64,000 nucleotides of DNA, from NCBI GenBank assembly GCA_030841035.1, contig JAVEDI010000038.1:62001-126000 (forward strand), given 5' to 3'. Origin of the DNA: Actinomycetota bacterium. GTDB lineage: Bacteria > Actinomycetota > Actinomycetes > JACCUZ01. A model generated the notes under the pieces. The model had not been told where the DNA came from. It saw only the letters and a list, made by a program, of their open reading frames with translations, and ran no database searches. Shown in pieces: positions 54,433 to 64,000 of the stretch (positions within the stretch are counted from its first letter, which is position 1; each line of letters opens with the position of its first letter). A program made the position numbers and the translations under genes.

Positions 54433-55452
54433 GTGGAGGACAAGCGTGCCGACCTCGTGCTCGAGGGCGGCGGCGTCAAGGGCATCGGTCTGGTCGGTGC
54501 CGTGGCCACGCTCGCCGAGGTCGGATACCGGTTCCCCCGGGTCGCGGGTACCTCGGCGGGCGCCGTCGTGGCGGCGTTCCTGGTCGCCCTGCAGCGCGCA
54601 GGCGAGCCGTTGTCCCGCCTGGAGGACATCGCGCGCAGCCTGGACTACAGGAAGCTGCGTGACCGCGGACCGCTCGGCCGCCTCGCCAGACCGTTGGCCC
54701 GCGTCGTCGACGGCTTCTCCCTCGCCTTCGACGGTGGAGTGTTCGAGGGCGACTACCTGCGGTCGTGGCTCGCGGGGTCGCTCGCCGACCTGGGCGTCCG
54801 GACCTTCGGCGACCTGCGGCTGCACGACCCGGACGCCTCGCTCGCGCCGGAGCAGAGCTACGCGCTGGTGGTGACCGCGAGCGACGTGTCCCGCAAGCAG
54901 TTCGTGCGGCTGCCCTGGGACTACGGCCGCTACGGTCTGGACCCCGATCAGGCGTCGGTCGCCGACGCCGTGCGTGCCTCCGCGTCGATCCCGTTCTTCT
55001 TCGAGCCGGTCACGTTGCGGGCCCGCGGGCAGCGCGGCTCGTCGGTGGTGTCGACGCTGGTCGACGGCAGCGTGCTGTCCAACTTCCCGATCGGCCTCTT
55101 CGACCGTACCGACGACCGGCCGCCGCGCTGGCCGACGTTCGGCGCGCGACTGTCGATGACGTCCGACGGACGCGTGCAGACCCACGAGGTGCGCGGCACC
55201 GTGTCGCTCGCGCTGTCGCTGGTCGAGACGATGCTCGAGGCATGCGACGCGCAGCACATCAACGACGCGTGCGTGCAGGCGCGCAGTATCTTCGTCGACG
55301 CGTCGGGCATCTCGCCCGTCGACTTCGCCATCACCGACGAGCAGCAGGAGCAGCTGCTCGCAGCGGGCCGCGAGGCAGCGGTCGGCTTCCTGCAGAGCTG
55401 GGACTGGCAGGACTACCTCACGCGCTGCCGGGGACACGAGGAGACCGCATGA
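54433..55452 (+). CDS. patatin-like phospholipase
   Basis: Ser-Asp dyad lipid acyl hydrolase. The product is 339 aa. Oxyanion segment DLVLEGGGVKGIGLVGAVATLAEVGY, nucleophile Ser 41 in VAGTSAGAVVAAFL, and catalytic Asp in LVDGSVLSNFPIGLFD. There is no signal peptide, so it is a cytosolic enzyme. The longer open frame upstream overlaps the divergent lipoprotein gene and is rejected. The start is leaderless; the stop overlaps the next gene as ATGA. Confidence 0.9.
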   Translation: MEDKRADLVLEGGGVKGIGLVGAVATLAEVGYRFPRVAGTSAGAVVAAFLVALQRAGEPLSRLEDIARSLDYRKLRDRGPLGRLARPLARVVDGFSLAFDGGVFEGDYLRSWLAGSLADLGVRTFGDLRLHDPDASLAPEQSYALVVTASDVSRKQFVRLPWDYGRYGLDPDQASVADAVRASASIPFFFEPVTLRARGQRGSSVVSTLVDGSVLSNFPIGLFDRTDDRPPRWPTFGARLSMTSDGRVQTHEVRGTVSLALSLVETMLEACDAQHINDACVQARSIFVDASGISPVDFAITDEQQEQLLAAGREAAVGFLQSWDWQDYLTRCRGHEETA

Positions 55453-56360
55453 GGATCTGGGTGCCCTACCACGACGTGGTGGAGGCGATGGGCGGGTTGC
55501 CAGACGGCGTCGAGGCCGATGTGTACGACGGCGCCGGCTCGCCGCCGTCCACCATCGCGCAGGTCGAGTTCTACGTCGTGCCCTACATGTCCGGGCCGGG
55601 ACCGCTCGAGCTGATGCGCGACATGCCGTCGCTCAAGGTCGCCCAGTCGCTGACCGCCGGCGTCGACAACTTCCTGCCGTTCGTGCCCGACGGCGTGACG
55701 CTGTGCAACGCCCGCGGCGTGCACGACGCGTCCACCGCCGAGCTCGCCGTGACACTGATGCTCGCGTCCCTGCGGGGCGTGCCCGAGTTCGTGCGCGCGC
55801 AGGACAGGGGCCTGTGGCAGTCACGCGAGCACCGGTCACTGGCCGACCGGACGGTGCTGATCATCGGCTACGGGTCGGTGGGAGCCGCGGTGGAGCGCCG
55901 GCTGGCCGGGTTCGAGTGCGACGTGCTGCGGGTGGCGCGCTCGGCCCGCGACGGGATCGCCCCGATGGACGCCGTGCCTGAGCTGCTGCCGCGCGCCGAC
56001 GTCGTCGTGCTGACCGTGCCGATGACCCAGGAGACCACCGGACTGGTCGACGCGGCCTTCCTCTCCGCGATGGCCGACGGGGCGCTGCTGGTCAACGTGG
56101 CACGCGGTCCGGTCGTCGACACCGACGCGCTGCTCGCCGAGCTCGGCAGCGGCCGGCTGCGCGCCGCCCTCGACGTGACCGACCCCGAGCCGCTGCCCCC
56201 GGAGCACCCCCTGTGGTCGGCCCCCGGCCTGCTGCTCAGCCCCCACGTCGGGGGCTACTCGACGGCCTTCCTGCCACGCGCCTACGCGCTGGTTGCCGAC
56301 CAGCTGCGGCGCTACTGCGCGGGGGAGCCGCTCGCCAACGTCATCGACGGTGCCTACTGA
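55449..56360 (+). CDS. D-isomer-specific 2-hydroxyacid dehydrogenase
   Basis: NAD(P)-dependent reductase of a 2-keto acid. The product is 303 aa. The C-terminal Rossmann part has RTVLIIGYGSVGAAVERRL, ADVVVLTVPMTQETTGLVDAAFLSAM, ALLVNVARGPVVDTDALLAEL (catalytic Arg), ALDVTDPEPLPPEHPLW (Glu) and LSPHVGG (catalytic His). ATG 55449 with GAGGAG upstream, overlapping the patatin stop as ATGA. Exact substrate unknown; it may be glyoxylate/hydroxypyruvate reductase-like. Confidence 0.9.
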   Translation: MRIWVPYHDVVEAMGGLPDGVEADVYDGAGSPPSTIAQVEFYVVPYMSGPGPLELMRDMPSLKVAQSLTAGVDNFLPFVPDGVTLCNARGVHDASTAELAVTLMLASLRGVPEFVRAQDRGLWQSREHRSLADRTVLIIGYGSVGAAVERRLAGFECDVLRVARSARDGIAPMDAVPELLPRADVVVLTVPMTQETTGLVDAAFLSAMADGALLVNVARGPVVDTDALLAELGSGRLRAALDVTDPEPLPPEHPLWSAPGLLLSPHVGGYSTAFLPRAYALVADQLRRYCAGEPLANVIDGAY

Positions 56361-58105
56361 GCACCCGGGAGCGGCCGTGGTGGACCTCGGCGGTCGTCTA
56401 CCAGATCTACCCGCGCAGCTTCGCCGACTCCGACGGTGACGGCGTAGGGGACCTGCCCGGCGTCGTCGCCCACCTCGACCATCTCGCCGCGCTCGGGGTC
56501 GACGCCGTGTGGCTCTCGCCGGTCTACCCCTCGCCGCAGGACGACAACGGCTACGACATCAGCGACTACCAGGGCATCGAACCGGTGTTCGGCAGCCTCG
56601 CCGACTTCGACGAGCTGCTCGAGGCCGTCCACGCCCGCGGCATGCGACTGGTGATGGACCTCGTGGTCAACCACACCTCCGACGAGCATCCGTGGTTCAC
56701 CGAGTCGCGCAGCAGCACCGACAACCCCAAGCGCGACTGGTACTGGTGGCGCCCGGCCCGCGCCGGACACCCGGCCGGTGCGCCCGGAGCCGAGCCCACG
56801 AACTGGCGCAGCGCCTTCTCGGGTCCCGCGTGGGAGCTCGATGAGCCGACGCAGGAGTACTTCCTGCACCTGTTCTCGCGCAGACAGCCCGACCTCAACT
56901 GGGAGAACCCCGAGGTGCGACAGGCGATCTACGCGATGATGCGCTGGTGGCTCGACCGCGGGGTCGACGGCTTCCGCATGGACGTCATCAACATGATCTC
57001 CAAGGACACCGCGCTCCCCGACGGGGCGGTCGTGGGCGACGACGGGCTCGCCGACGGGTCGTCATACTACACCTGCGGTCCGCGCATCCACGAGTTCCTG
57101 CAGGAGATGCACCGCGAGGTGTTCACCGGTCGCGCCGACCGGCTGCTCACCGTCGGCGAGATGCCCGGGGTGACGGTCGAGGAGGCGCGGCTGATGACCG
57201 ACCCGGCGCGCGGCGAGGTCGACATGGTCTTCCAGTTCGAGCACGTCCAGCTCGACCAGGGCCTGACGAAGTGGGACGTCCACCCGCTGCGGCTCACCGC
57301 TCTCAAGGCCTCGCTCGGGCGCTGGCAGGCGGGGCTCGCCGAGGTCGGCTGGAACAGCCTCTACTGGAACAACCACGACCAGCCGCGTGCGGTGTCCCGG
57401 TTCGGTGACGACGGGGCCTACCGCGTGCGGTCGGCCACGATGCTGGCGACCGTGCTGCACCTGCACCGCGGGACGCCGTACGTCTACCAGGGCGAGGAGC
57501 TCGGCATGACGAACGTGCCGTTCGCCTCCATCGACGACTTCCGCGACATCGAGTCGCTCAACTACTACGCGGAGGCCGTGGCCCTGGGCGCCGATCCTGG
57601 CGCGGTGCTCGCTGCCCTGCGCGTCATGAGCCGCGACAACGCCCGCACCCCGATGCAGTGGGACGCGACGACGCACGCCGGCTTCACGACCGGGACACCG
57701 TGGCTGCCCGTCAACCCCAACCACGACGTCATCAACGCAGAGGCGGCCCGGGCCGACGAGGGCTCCGTGTTCCACCACTACCGTCGCCTGATCGCTCTGC
57801 GGCACACCGAGCCGGCCGTCGCGCACGGTGACTTCACGATGCTGCTGCCCGACGACGAGCGCGTCTACGCGTTCACCCGCAGCCTCGACGATGTGCAGCT
57901 GCTCGTCCTGGGCAGCTTCAGCAGCGAGCCGGTCGAGGTCTCAGTGCCGCAGGGCGAGGCCTGGGCCGGGGCCGAGCTGCTGTTGGGTAACGTCGCCCGC
58001 GACATCTCGCCGGTCGACCTGCCGCTGGCTCCCTGGGAGGCGCGCGTCTACCGTCGGGTGATCGCGCCCGCCGCCGACCTCGCCCGAGGAGAGTACAAGT
58101 CGTGA
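56357..58105 (+). CDS. GH13 alpha-glucosidase/oligo-1,6-glucosidase with apparent CTG start
   Basis: Exo-acting glucosidase on short alpha-glucosides. The product is about 582 aa. Motifs: [41 protein letters not shown], nucleophile segment [15 protein letters not shown], acid/base segment [26 protein letters not shown]. No ATG, GTG or TTG lies in frame between 56213 and the start of the conserved domain, and the region before 56357 would overlap the dehydrogenase by about 150 bp with non-protein-like sequence. CTG 56357 sits in a CTGA overlap with the upstream stop, like the ATGA/GTGA junctions nearby, and leaves eight residues before PWW, as in homologues. The stop overlaps ilvD as GTGA. Confidence 0.88.
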   Translation: MSTRERPWWTSAVVYQIYPRSFADSDGDGVGDLPGVVAHLDHLAALGVDAVWLSPVYPSPQDDNGYDISDYQGIEPVFGSLADFDELLEAVHARGMRLVMDLVVNHTSDEHPWFTESRSSTDNPKRDWYWWRPARAGHPAGAPGAEPTNWRSAFSGPAWELDEPTQEYFLHLFSRRQPDLNWENPEVRQAIYAMMRWWLDRGVDGFRMDVINMISKDTALPDGAVVGDDGLADGSSYYTCGPRIHEFLQEMHREVFTGRADRLLTVGEMPGVTVEEARLMTDPARGEVDMVFQFEHVQLDQGLTKWDVHPLRLTALKASLGRWQAGLAEVGWNSLYWNNHDQPRAVSRFGDDGAYRVRSATMLATVLHLHRGTPYVYQGEELGMTNVPFASIDDFRDIESLNYYAEAVALGADPGAVLAALRVMSRDNARTPMQWDATTHAGFTTGTPWLPVNPNHDVINAEAARADEGSVFHHYRRLIALRHTEPAVAHGDFTMLLPDDERVYAFTRSLDDVQLLVLGSFSSEPVEVSVPQGEAWAGAELLLGNVARDISPVDLPLAPWEARVYRRVIAPAADLARGEYKS

Positions 58106-59808
58106 CCACCGACACCAAGGCCGTCGACATCAAGCCACGCAGCCGTGACGTCACGGACGGCCTGGAGAAGGCTGCCGCCCGCGGCATGCTGCGCGCGGTC
58201 GGCATGGGCGACGAGGACTTCGCCAAGCCGCAGATCGGCGTCGCCTCCAGCTGGAACGAGATCACGCCGTGCAACCTCTCGCTCGACCGGCTTGCCAAGG
58301 CGGCCAAGGACGGTGTGCACGCGGCCGGCGGCTACCCGCTCGAGTTCGGCACCATCTCCGTCTCCGACGGCATCTCCATGGGTCACGAGGGCATGCACTT
58401 CAGCCTTGTCTCGCGGGAGGTCATCGCCGACTCGGTCGAGGTCGTCATGCAGGCCGAGCGGTTGGACGGCTCGGTCCTGCTCGCCGGTTGCGACAAGTCG
58501 CTGCCCGGGATGTTGATGGCCGCGGCGAGGCTCGACCTCGCAAGCGTCTTCCTGTACGCCGGCTCCATCCTGCCCGGCATCGCCAAGCTCTCCGACGGCA
58601 CCGAGAAGCAGGTCACCATCATCGATGCCTTCGAGGCAATCGGTGCCTGCGCGCGCGGTCTGATGAGCCGCGAGGACGTCGACGCCATCGAGCGCGCCAT
58701 CTGTCCTGGCGAGGGCGCCTGCGGCGGCATGTACACCGCGAACACCATGGCGTCGGCAGCCGAGGCGCTCGGCATGTCGCTGCCGGGCAGCGCGGCGCCG
58801 CCCGCCACGGACCGCCGGCGCGACGGCTTCGCGCGACGCTCCGGCGAGGCTGTCGTGGAGATGCTGCGGCAGGGCATCACGGCCCGCGACATCCTCACCC
58901 GCGAGGCCTTCGAGAACGCCATCGCGGTGGTCATGGCCTTCGGCGGCTCCACCAACGCGGTGCTTCACCTGCTGGCCATCGCGCACGAGGCCGAGGTCGA
59001 GCTGAGCCTCGACGACTTCGACACCATCGGGTCGCGGGTCCCGCACCTCGCCGACGTGAAGCCGTTCGGCCGGTACGTCATGACCGACGTCGACCGGGTC
59101 GGTGGCGTCCCCGTCGTCATGCGCGCTCTGCTCGACGCGGGGCTGCTGCACGGCGACGTCCTCACCGTCACCGGTCGCACGATGGCCGAGAACCTCGCCC
59201 ACATCGCCCCGCCCGACGTCGATGGCAAGGTGCTGCGCGCGCTGTCGGAGCCGATCCACAAGACCGGCGGCCTGACCATCCTGCACGGGTCGCTGGCCCC
59301 TGAGGGCGCCGTCGTGAAGACGGCCGGCTTCGACTCCGACGTCTTCGAGGGGACGGCGCGGGTCTTCGACCGGGAGCGCGCCGCGATGGACGCCCTCGCC
59401 GACGGCACCATCTCGGCGGGCGACGTGGTGGTCATCCGGTACGAAGGACCCAAGGGCGGCCCGGGCATGCGCGAGATGCTCGCGATCACCGGCGCCATCA
59501 AGGGCGCGGGTCTGGGCAAGGACGTGCTGCTGCTCACCGACGGCCGGTTCTCGGGCGGCACGACCGGCCTGTGCGTCGGACACGTCGCGCCCGAGGCGGT
59601 CGACAGCGGACCCATCGCGCTCGTGCACGACGGTGACCGGATCCGGCTCGACGTGGCCACCAGGAGGCTGGACCTGCTGGTCGACGACGACGAGCTGGAC
59701 CGCCGACGTACGTCGTGGCAGCCGCTGCCGCCGCGCTACACCGGAGGTGTCCTCGGCAAGTACGTGAAGCTCGTGGGCTCGGCCGCCGGCGGGGCGGTCT
59801 GCGGCTGA
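58102..59808 (+). CDS. ilvD: dihydroxy-acid dehydratase
   Basis: Dehydrates 2,3-dihydroxy-isovalerate and -methylvalerate in branched-chain amino acid synthesis. The product is 568 aa. Cluster cysteines fall in the conserved contexts ITPCN (Cys 57), [13 protein letters not shown] (Cys 130) and [14 protein letters not shown] (Cys 207), followed by [27 protein letters not shown] and [27 protein letters not shown] 58102 overlaps the glucosidase stop. It precedes the ilvBNC operon but is separated from it by the attenuator region. Confidence 0.97.
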   Translation: MTTDTKAVDIKPRSRDVTDGLEKAAARGMLRAVGMGDEDFAKPQIGVASSWNEITPCNLSLDRLAKAAKDGVHAAGGYPLEFGTISVSDGISMGHEGMHFSLVSREVIADSVEVVMQAERLDGSVLLAGCDKSLPGMLMAAARLDLASVFLYAGSILPGIAKLSDGTEKQVTIIDAFEAIGACARGLMSREDVDAIERAICPGEGACGGMYTANTMASAAEALGMSLPGSAAPPATDRRRDGFARRSGEAVVEMLRQGITARDILTREAFENAIAVVMAFGGSTNAVLHLLAIAHEAEVELSLDDFDTIGSRVPHLADVKPFGRYVMTDVDRVGGVPVVMRALLDAGLLHGDVLTVTGRTMAENLAHIAPPDVDGKVLRALSEPIHKTGGLTILHGSLAPEGAVVKTAGFDSDVFEGTARVFDRERAAMDALADGTISAGDVVVIRYEGPKGGPGMREMLAITGAIKGAGLGKDVLLLTDGRFSGGTTGLCVGHVAPEAVDSGPIALVHDGDRIRLDVATRRLDLLVDDDELDRRRTSWQPLPPRYTGGVLGKYVKLVGSAAGGAVCG

Positions 59809-59860
59809 GCCGCCACGCAGGGACGCCGGAGCCGCATGGTGAGACGCGGTCGACCACGCC

Positions 59861-59889
59861 TTGACACAGGTGCGGCCGGAGTCCACGGT
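59861..59889 (+). promoter_or_regulatory. ilvBNC promoter
   Basis: Perfect TTGACA (59861-59866), 17-bp spacer, CACGGT (59884-59889, one mismatch from TANNNT), 6 nt, then ATG 59896 of the leader peptide. The transcript would begin at or next to the leader ATG. Confidence 0.6.
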
Positions 59890-59895
59890 GGGCAC

Positions 59896-59937
59896 ATGCG
59901 TCGCCGCCTCGTCGTACTCTGCGCGCGCGTCGGCTGA
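59896..59937 (+). CDS. ilvL: ilvB leader peptide
   Basis: A 13-codon frame, [13 protein letters not shown] then TGA, with the run CTC GTC GTA CTC (Leu-Val-Val-Leu) and a further GTC. Branched-chain codons make up 5 of 13 residues, and similar leader peptides precede ilvB in other actinobacteria from memory. Ribosome stalling on these codons when Leu/Val-tRNA is low should influence folding of the downstream hairpins. A G+C-rich stem (GCGCGCGCGTCGGCT near 59919-59935 with AGCCGCGCGCGC at 59943-59954) overlaps the end of the frame. Confidence 0.72.
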   Translation: MRRRLVVLCARVG

Positions 59938-59954
59938 CCACCAGCCGCGCGCGC

Positions 59955-59988
59955 ACCCCTCGTTGCCCACCCGGGCCGGGGGGTTTTT
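59955..59988 (+). terminator. intrinsic terminator in ilvB leader (attenuator)
   Basis: Outer stem ACCCCTCG (59955-59962) with CGGGGGGT (59977-59984), a TT bulge, inner stem GCCC (59965-59968) with GGGC (59973-59976), loop ACCC, then TTTTT (59984-59988). This is the only classic hairpin plus T-run that I see in the window, and it lies before the ilvB start. Confidence 0.72.
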
Positions 59989-60046
59989 CATTGCACCGAG
60001 GCCCCACCCGCAGCACGGCACCCGACAGCGATTGGACTGGAGTCAG

Positions 60047-63396
<3,350 letters not shown>

Positions 63397-63400
63397 GGAC

Positions 63401-63414
63401 GCAGGTCCACCTGC
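63401..63414 (+). other. small palindrome after ilvC
   Basis: GCAGGT-CC-ACCTGC starts 5 bp after the ilvC stop. A short hairpin without T-run; perhaps a weak terminator or processing site. Confidence 0.3.
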
Positions 63415-63466
63415 AGGCGCCCCAGCCCACCAGCCGAGACCCGTCCAGCGGTTCCGCCGCCGCGGC

Positions 63467-63472
63467 TAGGCT
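63467..63472 (+). promoter_or_regulatory. possible -10 box upstream of serA
   Basis: TAGGCT about 42 nt before the serA GTG, with GAAGGA as ribosome site at about 63501-63506. No clear -35. Confidence 0.35.
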
Positions 63473-63514
63473 GGGCGCATCCGCCTGCAACCGGCCCCGC
63501 GAAGGACTCACCGC

Positions 63515-64000
63515 GTGAGCAAGCCCGTCGTCCTGATCGCCGAAGAGCTCTCCCCGGCCACCCTCGAGGCGCTCGGTCCCGACTTCGAGGTCCGCCACTG
63601 CGACGGCGCCGAGCGCACCGCGCTGCTGGCGGCCGTGGCCGAGGCCGACGCGATCCTGGTCCGCAGCGCCACGACCGTCGACGCCGAGGTGTTCGCCGCG
63701 GCGCCGCGGCTGAAGGTGGTCGCGCGGGCCGGCGTCGGGCTCGACAACGTCGACGTCCGGGCGGCCACCCAGGCCGGCGTCATGGTGGTGAACGCGCCGG
63801 CGTCCAACATCGTCAGTGCCGCCGAGCTGGCCGTCGGGCTGATGCTCGCCGCGGCCCGCAACATCGCCCCCGCCAACGCGTCCCTCAAGGCGGGAGAGTG
63901 GAGGCGCAGCAAGTACTCCGGGGTCGAGCTCTACGAGAAGACCGCGGGCATCGTCGGGCTGGGCCGCATCGGAGCACTGGTGGCCCAGCGACTGTCGGCC
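63515..64000 (+). CDS. serA: D-3-phosphoglycerate dehydrogenase (5' part)
   Basis: First step of serine biosynthesis. 162 codons are visible from GTG 63515 to the window edge, all open, so the gene is truncated by the window. N-terminal segment KPVVLIAEELSPATLEALGPDFEVRHCDG, then RSATTVDAEVFAAAPRLKVVARAGVGLDNVDV, SAAELAVGLMLAAARNI and the start of the NAD fold GIVGLGRIGALVAQRL. Position right after ilvC is usual in actinobacteria. Distinct from the 2-hydroxyacid dehydrogenase at 55449. Confidence 0.95.
   Translation, partial: MSKPVVLIAEELSPATLEALGPDFEVRHCDGAERTALLAAVAEADAILVRSATTVDAEVFAAAPRLKVVARAGVGLDNVDVRAATQAGVMVVNAPASNIVSAAELAVGLMLAAARNIAPANASLKAGEWRRSKYSGVELYEKTAGIVGLGRIGALVAQRLSA

Noticed and set aside
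59887-59971. GGTGGGCA (59887-59894) complementary to TGCCCACC in the ilv terminator, as an antiterminator
   Set aside because: The predicted transcript start is at the leader ATG (59896), so this segment would be promoter DNA and not in the RNA. It would matter only if the start is upstream.

Overview
The window is one contiguous stretch of a G+C-rich (about 70% by eye) actinobacterial chromosome. GTG starts are frequent, genes often overlap as ATGA or GTGA, and gene starts often lie 6-9 nt downstream of a TANNNT -10 box (leaderless transcripts). Gene content and order (glgE pathway, etfBA-nifS-mnmA-ligA-gatCAB-ilvBNC-serA) fit the class Actinomycetes; a Nocardioidaceae/Propionibacteriales-like host is a guess. 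I see no rRNA, tRNA, CRISPR, transposase or integrase.

Region 1 (178-14947) is alpha-glucan metabolism. A minus-strand operon glgE-treS-mak-glgB encodes the trehalose -> maltose -> maltose-1-phosphate -> alpha-glucan route. It is divergent from glgP (glucan phosphorylase), which converges on glgX (debranching). A crotonase, a methyltransferase and a hexapeptide acyltransferase follow.

Region 2 (14951-41211) is a catabolic accessory region placed between two conserved blocks. A co-directional minus-strand cluster of 14 genes encodes an ATC-hydrolase-like protein, a PotABCD-type importer, two flavin reductases, an HpaB-type monooxygenase, an M20 amidohydrolase, a CE4 (imidase/deacetylase-like) hydrolase, a YtcJ-type amidohydrolase, a crotonase, an ADP-forming acyl-CoA synthetase and a thioesterase. 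It is followed by a PucR regulator, a divergent amidohydrolase/M24 pita-bread hydrolase/double-RidA operon, a C45 acylase, an XRE-cupin regulator, an MmsA-type aldehyde dehydrogenase and a second PucR regulator. Several unrelated C-N hydrolases plus a two-component flavin monooxygenase and a CoA funnel suggest catabolism of a small nitrogenous compound, perhaps an N-heterocycle, cyclic imide or amide. The substrate is not determined by the sequence.

Region 3 (41233-53150) is the conserved housekeeping block: etfBA, nifS, mnmA, guanine deaminase, a MetE-like protein, ligA and gatCAB, with a small membrane protein gene inserted between gatA and gatB.

Region 4 (53200-64000) holds a PQQ-type sugar dehydrogenase lipoprotein and, divergently, a tightly coupled run patatin / 2-hydroxyacid dehydrogenase / GH13 glucosidase (probable CTG start) / ilvD. 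Then comes ilvBNC with a leader peptide rich in branched-chain codons and an intrinsic terminator (attenuation), and the 5' part of serA, cut by the window end.
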